Assembly (NCBI RefSeq): GCF_004364975.1
Contig: NZ_SOBW01000007.1
Coordinates: 186,001 to 250,000, forward strand
Source of the DNA: Gelidibacter sediminis
GTDB taxonomy: Bacteria > Bacteroidota > Bacteroidia > Flavobacteriales > Flavobacteriaceae
Length of the DNA stretch: 64,000 nt
Reading direction: 5' to 3'
Shown: one piece after another, positions 52,153 through 60,598 of the stretch
How the letters are laid out: each line of letters starts with the position of its first letter
Numbering within the stretch: position 1 is the first letter of the stretch
Program-made: the position numbers and the translations under genes
The notes under the pieces: generated by a model
The model's database searches: none
Told to the model about the DNA's origin: nothing
What the model saw: only the letters and a program-made list of their open reading frames with translations

Positions 52153-53637
52153 ATGCAAGTTACACCTACTAATGACAACACCCTTTTCTTACTTAATTTT
52201 ATACAACAACAAGCTTCTATCGGAACTTGGGAGTATCATGTAGAAGAGGAAGCGCTCCAATGGAGTGATGAGACAAAAAGAATTCATGAACTCTCCCTAG
52301 ATTATGAACCAGAAATCGCATCAGGCATTTCGTTTTATAAAGAAGGATATAGTAGAGAGACCATCAAAAAACTTTTTGCTGATTGTTTAGAACACAACAA
52401 AAACTTTGACGAAGAACTAGAAATCGTTACAGCTAAAGGTAGCGAGAAATGGGTCCGGGCTATAGGAATGGCTGTAATGGAGGATGGTAAATGCATCAAG
52501 GTCCAAGGTCTATTTCAGGATATTGATGAAAAAACCAAGAATATCAAAGCGTTAGCTTTTAAAGAGGAACAGCTCTCAAAAACTTTTGAAAACGCAGTGG
52601 TAGGTATGGCTATTTTAGATTTAAATGGCCAATGGATTGAATTCAACAAAAGTCTCTGTCACATCTTTGGCTACAAAAAAGAAGAACTTCAACGTATTTC
52701 CTACTTAGATATTACGCATCCCGAGGACTTGAAATATGATTATCAAGCAATGGCGAAAATGATGAAGGGGACTAAACATAATTATGAGGCAGAAAAACGC
52801 TTTATTGGAAAGAATGGCAATGCAATCTGGGCTTTGTTATCAATGTCCATTATAAGAGACGATGATGGAAAACCCCAACATTTTGTAGCCCAAATAAACG
52901 ATCTTACGCATATGAAGATCCATAGAGATGAAGTAAATCAGCTTTTAGAAACTACTGAAAATCAAAATAAGCGTTTGTTAAATTTCGCTCACATTGTCTC
53001 ACACAATTTAAGATCTCATTACAGCAATTTAGATATGTTATTGGATCTCGTGAAGATTGATTACCCAGACAACACCAAAAACGATATATTCCCACATATA
53101 GAGGAGGCTGTCAGTCATTTAGGCGAAACGGTAGAAAATTTAAATGAGGTCGCTTCAATAAATATAAAAAATGCGATCATGCTAGAACCTATAAATCTAT
53201 TGGGAAATCTTAATAAAGTTATAAAAGGCATGAGTGCTCTCATTTTAGATTCTAAGACTATTGTTGTTAAAGACATTGAACAGCATTTGAGGGTAATGGC
53301 AATTCCTGCATATTTAGATAGTATACTACTAAATTTTCTAACTAATGCCATAAAATACAAGAAACCGGGTAAACCAGCTCACATCCATTTTCATACTGAA
53401 ATTACGGAAGATCATATTATATTACATATTTCAGACCAAGGGCTTGGAATAGATCTTGAAAAGCACGGTAAAAAATTATTTGGAATGTATAAAACATTTC
53501 ATAATCACAAAGACTCAAGAGGCTTAGGCCTATTTATTACAAAAAATCAAGTAGAAGCACTTGGTGGCAAGATTGAAGTGACAAGTCAACTTGGTACAGG
53601 TACAACATTTTCTATATACTTAAAAAAACATGAATAA
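52153..53637 (+). CDS. PAS-domain sensor histidine kinase
   Basis: A 494-residue soluble kinase (start ATG at 52153; an in-frame ATG at 52111 is possible). Two PAS domains: residues about 20-140 (WEYHVEEEALQWSDETKRIH, with WVRAIGMAVMEDGKCIKVQG) and about 150-270 (FENAVVGMAILDLNGQWIEF, ISYLDITHPEDL). The phosphoacceptor region reads VSHNLRSHYSNLDMLLDL with His284, a variant H-box typical of Bacteroidota PAS kinases. The ATPase domain has NFLTNAIKYK, ISDQGLGID and SRGLGLFI. No membrane helix. The response regulator gene overlaps by 8 bp. Confidence 0.92.
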   Translation: MQVTPTNDNTLFLLNFIQQQASIGTWEYHVEEEALQWSDETKRIHELSLDYEPEIASGISFYKEGYSRETIKKLFADCLEHNKNFDEELEIVTAKGSEKWVRAIGMAVMEDGKCIKVQGLFQDIDEKTKNIKALAFKEEQLSKTFENAVVGMAILDLNGQWIEFNKSLCHIFGYKKEELQRISYLDITHPEDLKYDYQAMAKMMKGTKHNYEAEKRFIGKNGNAIWALLSMSIIRDDDGKPQHFVAQINDLTHMKIHRDEVNQLLETTENQNKRLLNFAHIVSHNLRSHYSNLDMLLDLVKIDYPDNTKNDIFPHIEEAVSHLGETVENLNEVASINIKNAIMLEPINLLGNLNKVIKGMSALILDSKTIVVKDIEQHLRVMAIPAYLDSILLNFLTNAIKYKKPGKPAHIHFHTEITEDHIILHISDQGLGIDLEKHGKKLFGMYKTFHNHKDSRGLGLFITKNQVEALGGKIEVTSQLGTGTTFSIYLKKHE

Positions 53638-54031
53638 AATTGATATTGCCTGTATAATTGATGACGACCCAATTTTTATTTTCGGAGCCAAACGCATGAT
53701 GGAACTTGCAAACTTTTGCGAATCCTTCATGATATTCAAAAATGGCAAGGAAGCGTTAAACAATTTAAAATCCCTAATTAAAACTGGAGAAAATATCCCT
53801 GACGTCATTCTGTTAGATATTAATATGCCAGTAATGGACGGATGGGAGTTTTTAGATGAATTCATTAAGATTGAATCACAAAAACCAATAACCATCTTTA
53901 TTGTGAGCTCATCTATAGACCCAACTGATCAGGATAAGGTTAAGAAATATCAAAATGTTTCTAATTTTATTGTAAAACCAATCTCAATAGAAACCTTAAA
54001 ATCCATTTCTGCGAAGGTTTTAAACCCTTAA
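53630..54031 (+). CDS. Single-domain response regulator
   Basis: A 133-residue receiver domain without an output domain. Acidic pocket IIDDDP (Asp11-Asp13), phosphoacceptor Asp63 in VILLDINMPVMDGWEF, serine switch IVSSSI, and Lys-Pro in FIVKPIS. It overlaps the kinase gene by 8 bp, so the two form a coupled system; the output must be by protein-protein interaction or phosphorelay. Confidence 0.93.
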   Translation: MNKIDIACIIDDDPIFIFGAKRMMELANFCESFMIFKNGKEALNNLKSLIKTGENIPDVILLDINMPVMDGWEFLDEFIKIESQKPITIFIVSSSIDPTDQDKVKKYQNVSNFIVKPISIETLKSISAKVLNP

Positions 54032-54170
54032 ATTAAAAAACATTACTCTTTTAATTAGCTGACTTAGTTACGGTACGTCGTTAACCTAAGACCAGCTTTT
54101 TATACTCCTAAAACAACAATCTTGTTTATATCAAGAGTTCATTCCAATTTGATATCGAGATGGAAAATAT

Positions 54171-54201
54171 AAAAAAACCCAACACTTTCATGTTGGGTTT
54201 T
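54171..54201 (-). terminator. Terminator of the nqr operon
   Basis: A perfect 11-bp inverted repeat (54174-54184 with 54191-54201, core CCCAACA, 6-base loop) with seven T after it on the minus strand, 56 bp beyond the nqrF stop. Confidence 0.85.
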
Positions 54202-54257
54202 AAAATTCCTACACCATAGGAATCCTATAATAGTAAATTAAGATTCAATTTTTATAA

Positions 54258-55568
54258 TTATCCACCAAAGTCATCAAATCTGATGTTCTCATCAGGAATT
54301 CCGAAGTCTTCACCCATCTTCTGCACCGCTTGGTTCATCAACGGTGGACCACAGAAATAAAGTTCAATATCCTCTGGAGCATCATGGTGATTTAAATAAT
54401 TATCGATCACACAGTTGTGAATAAAGCCTACAAATCCATCTCCAGGCGCGTCAATATTCTCTTTTACTTTCCAATTGTCTTCTTCCATAGGTTCAGACAA
54501 GGCTAAGTAAAATTTAAAATTAGGGAAATCCCTTTCCAACTCACGGAAATGCTCTAAGTAGAACAACTCACGCTTAGATCGGCCACCATACCAATACGTC
54601 ACTTTACGGCCTGTTTTTAAGGTTTTGAACAAGTGGTACAAGTGTGAACGCATTGGCGCCATACCAGCTCCACCACCAACATATAACATTTCTGCTTCAG
54701 ACTCATTGATAAAGAATTCGCCATAAGGTCCAGAAATTATTACTTTATCTCCTTTTTTCTGATTAAAGATGTAAGAAGAAGCAATTCCTGGATTGACATC
54801 CATCCAACCATTTTTAGCACGATCAAAAGGAGGCGTCGCAATACGTACGTTTAACATAATTTCACGTCCTTCTGCTGGGTAAGAAGCCATAGAATATGCG
54901 CGCTCTACCGTCTCGTCATTTTTCATTACTAACGGCCACAATTTAAATTTGTCCCATTCCGCTTGAAATTTATCAGGTCTATCATGTTCTTCAGGATGCG
55001 CTGTAATGTCCATATCTTCGAACTTTACAGTACACGGCGGAATTTCAATTTGAATATATCCACCAGCTTTATAGCCCATATCTTCAGGAATCTCTACAAC
55101 AAATTCCTTAATAAAAGAGGCGACATTATAATTTCTTACAACTGTTGCTTCCCATTTCTTGATCCCAAAGACTTCTTCAGGAATGGTGATTTCCATATCC
55201 TGTTTCACTTTTACCTGACAGGATAAACGTGCGCCTTCTTGTAACTCTTTTCTTGTAAAGTGTGGTGTTTCTGTTGGAAGTGCCTCACCCCCACCAGATA
55301 ATACATGACATTCACATTGAATGCATGTACCACCGCCACCACATGCCGATGGTAAGAATATCTTTTCGCCACTAAGGGTAGATAGTAAACTGCTCCCAGA
55401 AGAGACTTCAATTTCGCGCTCACCATTAATCATGATCTTTACAGGACCTGATGGTGATAATTTTTGTTTTACAAAGAGCAATAATGTTACCAATACCAAC
55501 GTAATTACTAAAAACGCTGCTACTGTTGCTATAATGGTACCTAAGGTTCCTGCTGCTAATAAAATCAT
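54258..55568 (-). CDS. nqrF: Na+-translocating NADH:quinone reductase subunit F
   Basis: NqrF accepts electrons from NADH. The 436-residue chain has one N-terminal membrane helix (residues about 8-33), a [2Fe-2S] domain with ligands Cys76, Cys82, Cys85 and Cys117 (spacing as in Vibrio NqrF), and a ferredoxin-reductase module with RAYSMASYP for FAD, YVGGGAGMAPMRSHLYHL for NADH, and FCGPPLMNQAV. It is the last gene of nqrABCDEF and starts 1 bp after nqrE. Confidence 0.97.
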   Translation of the reverse strand: MILLAAGTLGTIIATVAAFLVITLVLVTLLLFVKQKLSPSGPVKIMINGEREIEVSSGSSLLSTLSGEKIFLPSACGGGGTCIQCECHVLSGGGEALPTETPHFTRKELQEGARLSCQVKVKQDMEITIPEEVFGIKKWEATVVRNYNVASFIKEFVVEIPEDMGYKAGGYIQIEIPPCTVKFEDMDITAHPEEHDRPDKFQAEWDKFKLWPLVMKNDETVERAYSMASYPAEGREIMLNVRIATPPFDRAKNGWMDVNPGIASSYIFNQKKGDKVIISGPYGEFFINESEAEMLYVGGGAGMAPMRSHLYHLFKTLKTGRKVTYWYGGRSKRELFYLEHFRELERDFPNFKFYLALSEPMEEDNWKVKENIDAPGDGFVGFIHNCVIDNYLNHHDAPEDIELYFCGPPLMNQAVQKMGEDFGIPDENIRFDDFGG

Positions 55569-55569
55569 C

Positions 55570-56304
55570 TTATTCGTTTACTTTAGTGATGTTCAACGTT
55601 TGTTTATCTTCTGTTGTCTTTTCAACTTGAGAAATTTCCTTGTCTCCTTCTTGTACAACAGTTCCTTTAGCTACTTCTGGCTCATCTCCACCAGTTAGCA
55701 TTCCTCCAAAACTCATAAACCCAATTGCCATAAGTCCGGTAATAATAAATGTAATTCCCAATCCTCTTAATGGCGCAGGCACATTAGAATATCTGATCTT
55801 CTCGCGAATTGCTGCAATGGTAAGAATTGCTAAAAACCAACCAATTCCTGAAGAGACGCCATAATTAAATGCCAATCCTAAAGTTTGGATATCTCTAGAC
55901 TGCATGAATAACGACCCTCCTAAGATGGCACAGTTAACGGCAATAAGTGGTAAGAAAATACCTAATGAATTATACAGGGATGGAGAAAATTTCTCTACTA
56001 CAATCTCAACCAGCTGCACCATTGTAGCGATGGTAGCAATAAACATGATAAAAGAAAGAAAGCTCAAGTCGTAACTTGCATATTCAGCACCTAACCAAGA
56101 TAAAGCACCTTCTCTGAGTAAATACTGATCTAATAACCAGTTTAAAGGTACTGTAATGGCCAATACAAAAATAACCGCTGCACCAAGACCTACTGCTGTA
56201 GCCACCTTTTTAGATACGGCAAGGTAAGAACACATTCCAAGGAAGGTTGCAAATACCATGTTATCTATAAATATCGATTTAAAAAATAATTCTACGTGTT
56301 CCAT
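55570..56304 (-). CDS. nqrE: Na+-translocating NADH:quinone reductase subunit E
   Basis: NqrE is an integral-membrane subunit that with NqrD holds a [2Fe-2S] cluster in the membrane. The 244-residue product has six membrane helices and the family segments MVFATFLGMCSYLAVSKK and LIAVNCAILGGSLFMQSRD with its conserved cysteines. It is about 40 residues longer than the proteobacterial subunit (about 200): after the last helix a hydrophilic tail follows (GGDEPEVAKG to KVNE), as in other Bacteroidota as far as I know. It is separated from nqrD by 84 bp, the only sizeable gap in the operon. Confidence 0.95.
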   Translation of the reverse strand: MEHVELFFKSIFIDNMVFATFLGMCSYLAVSKKVATAVGLGAAVIFVLAITVPLNWLLDQYLLREGALSWLGAEYASYDLSFLSFIMFIATIATMVQLVEIVVEKFSPSLYNSLGIFLPLIAVNCAILGGSLFMQSRDIQTLGLAFNYGVSSGIGWFLAILTIAAIREKIRYSNVPAPLRGLGITFIITGLMAIGFMSFGGMLTGGDEPEVAKGTVVQEGDKEISQVEKTTEDKQTLNITKVNE

Positions 56305-56388
56305 TTTTTATAGTCTTCAGTCCTCAGTCAACAATCTTTAAAAACAACAACGTGTTTTCTTTGGAATGTCTACTGCAGACTAATTAAA
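56305..56388. other. Intra-operon spacer between nqrD and nqrE
   Basis: All other nqr junctions are 1-3 bp, but here 84 bp intervene. The segment contains CTTCAGTCCTCAGTCAAC and CTGCAGACT, short repeated AGTC-type words that look like a dispersed intergenic repeat inserted into the operon. No promoter box seen on the minus strand. Confidence 0.4.
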
Positions 56389-57039
56389 TTAGTCTTCTAT
56401 TAAATCTTTGTTTCTACTACGCTGGATCCAAATAATGATTCCAACTACAATCAAGGCCATTGGTGATAATAACATAAATCCGTTATTTTCATAGCCCAAT
56501 GCATATAATCCAGTTTGTTCACCAGGTATAGGATTACCTAACACTGGAAATCCCAACAAGGTTCCTGAACCCAATAATTCTCTGAAAAATCCTACGATTA
56601 TTAAAATTAGCCCATAACCTGCAGCGTTACCTATACCGTCCAAAAATGAACGCCAAGGTCCATTGCCGAGCGCAAACGCCTCAAAACGTCCCATAATAAT
56701 ACAATTGGTAATAATTAACCCAACAAATACAGAAAGGGTTTTACTCAATTCGTAAGCAAACGCTTTTAGCACCTGATCTACAATAATTACTAAAGCAGCA
56801 ACTACTACAAGTTGTACAATAATTCTAATTTTAGAAGGAATGACATTTCTTAACAAAGAAATCACGACGTTTCCGATGCCCAATACAAAAAATACTGAAA
56901 TTGCCATAACTATGGAAGCTTTCAACTCTGCTGTAATAGCCAAAGCAGAACAGATTCCAAGAACCTGAATTGTAATAGGGTTATTGTCTGCTAATGGATC
57001 AGTAATTAATTTTGTATCTTTTTTAGATAAAAGTCCCAT
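56389..57039 (-). CDS. nqrD: Na+-translocating NADH:quinone reductase subunit D
   Basis: NqrD, the six-helix partner of NqrE, 216 residues. The conserved PITIQVLGICSALAIT and GLIITNCIIMGRFEAFA, each with a cysteine that contributes to the membrane iron-sulfur cluster, are visible, plus GPWRSFLDGIGNAAGYGLILI. It lies 3 bp after nqrC. Confidence 0.96.
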   Translation of the reverse strand: MGLLSKKDTKLITDPLADNNPITIQVLGICSALAITAELKASIVMAISVFFVLGIGNVVISLLRNVIPSKIRIIVQLVVVAALVIIVDQVLKAFAYELSKTLSVFVGLIITNCIIMGRFEAFALGNGPWRSFLDGIGNAAGYGLILIIVGFFRELLGSGTLLGFPVLGNPIPGEQTGLYALGYENNGFMLLSPMALIVVGIIIWIQRSRNKDLIED

Positions 57040-57042
57040 AGA

Positions 57043-57834
57043 TTAATTGTTTTTTAAAGTGTCAAAATAAGGTTTGTAAAGCTTTAAGTCGCTTTTAATC
57101 ATTGCTGTTACACCGTCTCCTGTAATGGTTGCACCTGCAATTGCATCTACGGCATTATCAGTTTTATCAGTATTCTTTGGGTCCGCATTGCCTTTCGCAA
57201 CGGTAATACCTTTAAAGACACCTGATTCAGAAAGTAAATGCTCGCCTTCAAAATCATCCATAAAATAACGTTGCTTGATATTGGCCCCTAAACCAGGAGT
57301 TTCTCCTTTATGATCAAAATAAGCACCTTGTACTACCATATCTTTGTCTAGAGCTACATAGCCCCAAATAGCATCCCAAAGCCCTTTTCCGTAAATTGGC
57401 GCTACATAATATGTTTTACCATCTCTTTCTCCAACAAATAAAGGTAATTTTCTTGGCTGGCCTTGTTTTGCATTTGCCTGTTCCTTTTTAACATCAATCA
57501 AGTAAGGTTCCTGCTTCGTTTCGGCAACATACTCATCGCGCGTTTGCGTCTTAATTATTTTACCATTGGAATCAATAGTAATTACCAATTGGTCTTTAAT
57601 ATTAGACTTAAAGGCTTCCGGCGCTTTATCTGTAGATATGAATATTGCATTGGACTCATCGTTGTCATTGATGCCCATTGCGTATAATATATTCTGCTGT
57701 TTTTCCAGACGTTGATTTTCAGTAATATTTGGTTTCAACGACGAGGCTGTAAAGGCCAATAATGCACCTACCACCACCACCATAATAACGGCGAATAGTA
57801 TTGTATATGAATTTTTATCTGTTCTCTTTTCCAT
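57043..57834 (-). CDS. nqrC: Na+-translocating NADH:quinone reductase subunit C
   Basis: NqrC is an inner-membrane-anchored subunit carrying covalent FMN on the outer side. The 263-residue product has one membrane helix (residues about 10-30) and the FMN-binding domain with GKGLWDAIWGYVAL, GETPGLGANIKQRYF and the flavinylation motif DAIAGATITGDGV, where Thr236 is the expected FMN acceptor. ApbE (49933) would attach it. It lies 2 bp after nqrB. Confidence 0.96.
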   Translation of the reverse strand: MEKRTDKNSYTILFAVIMVVVVGALLAFTASSLKPNITENQRLEKQQNILYAMGINDNDESNAIFISTDKAPEAFKSNIKDQLVITIDSNGKIIKTQTRDEYVAETKQEPYLIDVKKEQANAKQGQPRKLPLFVGERDGKTYYVAPIYGKGLWDAIWGYVALDKDMVVQGAYFDHKGETPGLGANIKQRYFMDDFEGEHLLSESGVFKGITVAKGNADPKNTDKTDNAVDAIAGATITGDGVTAMIKSDLKLYKPYFDTLKNN

Positions 57835-57836
57835 TC

Positions 57837-59060
57837 TTAAGCCGTTTTAACTTTTAAACGTTTCATTCTTTTCTTCACATTACCTTGCACTACATAATGA
57901 TCAATGGTAGGTGCAAAAACATTCATTAATAATATCGCCAACATAACACCTTCTGGGTATGCAGGGTTAAACACACGTATCAAAATTGAAATAAACCCTA
58001 TAAAGAATCCGTAATACCATTTACCAATATTGGTTTGTGAGCCTGTTACAGGGTCAGTAGCCATGTACACAGCTCCAAATGCGAACCCACCAATTAATAG
58101 ATGATGCCACCATGTGGTGTTCATCAAGCCGAAGAATTTACTGCTTTCAGAAATCCAACCCTGGGCCACTACAAAATTAAAAATCAAGCCCATGGTAAGT
58201 GCTCCCGCCACGGTTGAAACGATAATTCTCCAACTTCCTATTTTGGTAAAGATCAAGAATAAAGCACCCAATAAAATCAACATGGTAGATGTTTCGCCAA
58301 CTGAACCCGGAATCATTCCAAAAAACATTTCTGCTACGGAATAGGAAGGTTCATGATTTTGAGCCAAACTACCCAATACTGTTTCTCCAGATATAGCGTC
58401 AACATTTTGACCGGCTGCAATGGCCTTGTCTCGTGCAACTGCACCATGCACCCAAACTTTGTCTCCAGACATCCAAGTTGGATAGGCGAAGAATAAAAAG
58501 GCACGTATGGTTAAGGCAGGGTTTAAGATATTCATCCCTGTGCCACCAAACACTTCTTTTCCAATAACAACTCCAAAAGCTACCGCGACACCAAGCATCC
58601 AAAGCGGTGTATCAATTGGCACAATTAATGGCACTAACATACCCGTTACCAAATACCCTTCTTCAACCTCATGACCTTTAATGACGGCAAAAAGGAATTC
58701 AATGGCTAATCCTACACCGTAAGATACGATCACCAATGGCAACACTTTCCAAAGACCGATAACCAAGTTGTCCCAAGACCAGAAGATAGCACTAAAAAAT
58801 CCGTCAGCACGACCAATTTCTCCCAATGCTAAATGGTGTTGGTACCCCGCATTGAACATCCCGAAAATCAAACAAGGAACCAAAGCCATAATAACCGTGT
58901 TCATTGTTCGTTTTAAATCATCCACGACCCTAATATGAGAACCACTGTGAGTGGTTTCATTAGGCGCATACAAAAATGTATGCAATGCATTGAACGCAGG
59001 CGCCATTTTGGTGCCTCTATATTTTTCTTTTAAACTATGTAAATTACTTTTCAAGCCCAT
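57837..59060 (-). CDS. nqrB: Na+-translocating NADH:quinone reductase subunit B
   Basis: NqrB, the largest membrane subunit, carries a covalent FMN and riboflavin and takes part in sodium transport. The 407-residue product has about ten helices, the FGMFNAGYQ segment, IDTPLWMLGVAVAFGVVIGKEVFGGTGMN and TDPVTGSQTNIGKWYYG. The flavinylation motif reads DAISGETVLG: the likely acceptor is Thr227, but the residue before it is Glu where the usual motif has Ala (SGAT). It lies 2 bp after nqrA. Confidence 0.95.
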   Translation of the reverse strand: MGLKSNLHSLKEKYRGTKMAPAFNALHTFLYAPNETTHSGSHIRVVDDLKRTMNTVIMALVPCLIFGMFNAGYQHHLALGEIGRADGFFSAIFWSWDNLVIGLWKVLPLVIVSYGVGLAIEFLFAVIKGHEVEEGYLVTGMLVPLIVPIDTPLWMLGVAVAFGVVIGKEVFGGTGMNILNPALTIRAFLFFAYPTWMSGDKVWVHGAVARDKAIAAGQNVDAISGETVLGSLAQNHEPSYSVAEMFFGMIPGSVGETSTMLILLGALFLIFTKIGSWRIIVSTVAGALTMGLIFNFVVAQGWISESSKFFGLMNTTWWHHLLIGGFAFGAVYMATDPVTGSQTNIGKWYYGFFIGFISILIRVFNPAYPEGVMLAILLMNVFAPTIDHYVVQGNVKKRMKRLKVKTA

Positions 59061-59062
59061 GT

Positions 59063-60418
59063 TTAACCAATTTCTTTAATCATTACGTCCAAACCTTTTC
59101 TGATAATTTGTTGGTGTGGTTGTTTAGAGACACACACAAATTCTGTCAATGCAAAATCCTCAGGCGCAACTTCGTACATTCCTAAAGCTTCCATTTCATC
59201 CAAATCTTGATATAGACAAGCTTTTAGTATTTGCATTGGGTAAATATCAAAAGGAAAAACTTCCTCATAATTGCCCGTCAATACAAAATTACGGTGCTCA
59301 CCATTGGTATTGGTGTCTAGATCATATTTTTTATTTGGAGTTAACCAAGAGAATGTTAGTGCTCTTGAACTAGATATTTTATCAAAAACTGGTTTGTTCC
59401 ATCCGAAGAACTCATAGTCATCACCTTCTGGTATAACTGTAATGGTATTGCTGTAATAATCTAAATAACCATCAGGCTTAACATGTTTTCCTGTCAATAC
59501 ATTTCCTGAAATAATACGATCATTACTATTTTGCTCAACACCATTATCATAAACCATGGTAGACACTTCACTCGCAATTTTAGTAACGAAGTAGCGTGGT
59601 TTCTTTACTGAAGATCCTACAAGTGCAACAATACGCTCAGCATTGAACTTACCTGTTAGTAACAATTCGCCAATAATAACCAAGTCTTGAGCTGCCACAG
59701 TCCAGACAACTTCACCTTTATTAACTGGGTCAATTTTATTGATCTGCGTTCCTACATTTCCTGAAGGATGTGGTCCTGAAACTTTATGAAGTGTGATATT
59801 TGACAAACCTGCTAACGGTGAGTTAGATTTACTGCCTATACTGACATGTACCTTACCCTCAGTTAACTTACTTAGAGCGGTAACGGCAGCTTGCAACTCA
59901 GCTTCCTTTCCTTGCAGCACGTAATCCAAATCTGCTGCCAATGGCGCACTAGCGTAAGCGGAAATGAATATGGCCTTCGGGGCACGATCTGGTTTTGCAA
60001 TAATATCATACGGTCGTTGTTTGATAAACGCCCAGCAACCTGTTGCCAATAAATGTGCCTTTACAGTTTCTGCATCAACAGCATCTACGTTAAATTGTCC
60101 ATAATCCTGATAAGATTGCTCTTTATCTGCTTGGATTTTAATGCCTACGATTCGTCTTTTCTCAGCACGCTGTATCTCAATAATTTCTCCTGAAACTGGT
60201 GAGACAAACTTCACAGCTTCATTTGACTTGTCATAAAAAATAGGTTCTCCAGCTTGCACCTTTGCACCTTCTTTTAAAATTAATTTTGGAATAACACCGT
60301 GGAAGTCTTCAGGTCTTAAAGTGTAAAAGTTGCTCAAAACAGCCTTCTCAGTAGTTTTTTCAGCTTCGCCCTTAAGTTTGATATCGAGACCTTTTTTAAT
60401 CTTAATGTCGTTTGACAT
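59063..60418 (-). CDS. nqrA: Na+-translocating NADH:quinone reductase subunit A
   Basis: NqrA is the cytoplasmic peripheral subunit of the complex. The 451-residue product has an N-terminal biotinyl-lipoyl-like fold (GVIPKLILKEGAKVQAGEPIFYDKS, SPVSGEIIEIQRAEKRRIV), KQRPYDIIAKPDRAPKAIFISA, and HPSGNVGTQINKIDPVNKGE, all typical. First gene of the nqr operon; 180 bp separate it from the divergent T9SS plug gene. Confidence 0.96.
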   Translation of the reverse strand: MSNDIKIKKGLDIKLKGEAEKTTEKAVLSNFYTLRPEDFHGVIPKLILKEGAKVQAGEPIFYDKSNEAVKFVSPVSGEIIEIQRAEKRRIVGIKIQADKEQSYQDYGQFNVDAVDAETVKAHLLATGCWAFIKQRPYDIIAKPDRAPKAIFISAYASAPLAADLDYVLQGKEAELQAAVTALSKLTEGKVHVSIGSKSNSPLAGLSNITLHKVSGPHPSGNVGTQINKIDPVNKGEVVWTVAAQDLVIIGELLLTGKFNAERIVALVGSSVKKPRYFVTKIASEVSTMVYDNGVEQNSNDRIISGNVLTGKHVKPDGYLDYYSNTITVIPEGDDYEFFGWNKPVFDKISSSRALTFSWLTPNKKYDLDTNTNGEHRNFVLTGNYEEVFPFDIYPMQILKACLYQDLDEMEALGMYEVAPEDFALTEFVCVSKQPHQQIIRKGLDVMIKEIG

Positions 60419-60479
60419 GTTATAAGTCTATTTGTTAATAGTTATAGTAAATGTGATTTAATAACAGTAAAAATCGCTG

Positions 60480-60495
60480 CAAATTTACAAATTTA
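60480..60495 (-). promoter_or_regulatory. Two overlapping -7 boxes for the nqr operon
   Basis: The minus strand reads TAAATTTG twice (60487-60480 and 60495-60488), both matching TAnnTTTG, about 62-70 bp before the nqrA start. No TTG at ideal -33 spacing was found. Confidence 0.4.
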
Positions 60496-60598
60496 TAATG
60501 CAGATTTCATAATTATTGTTATAAAATTTGTACGGCATCGATTGCGTAAAATTAACGGCGCAATTTTTGTTTATCTTTACTTTTCAAATCACATCTCA

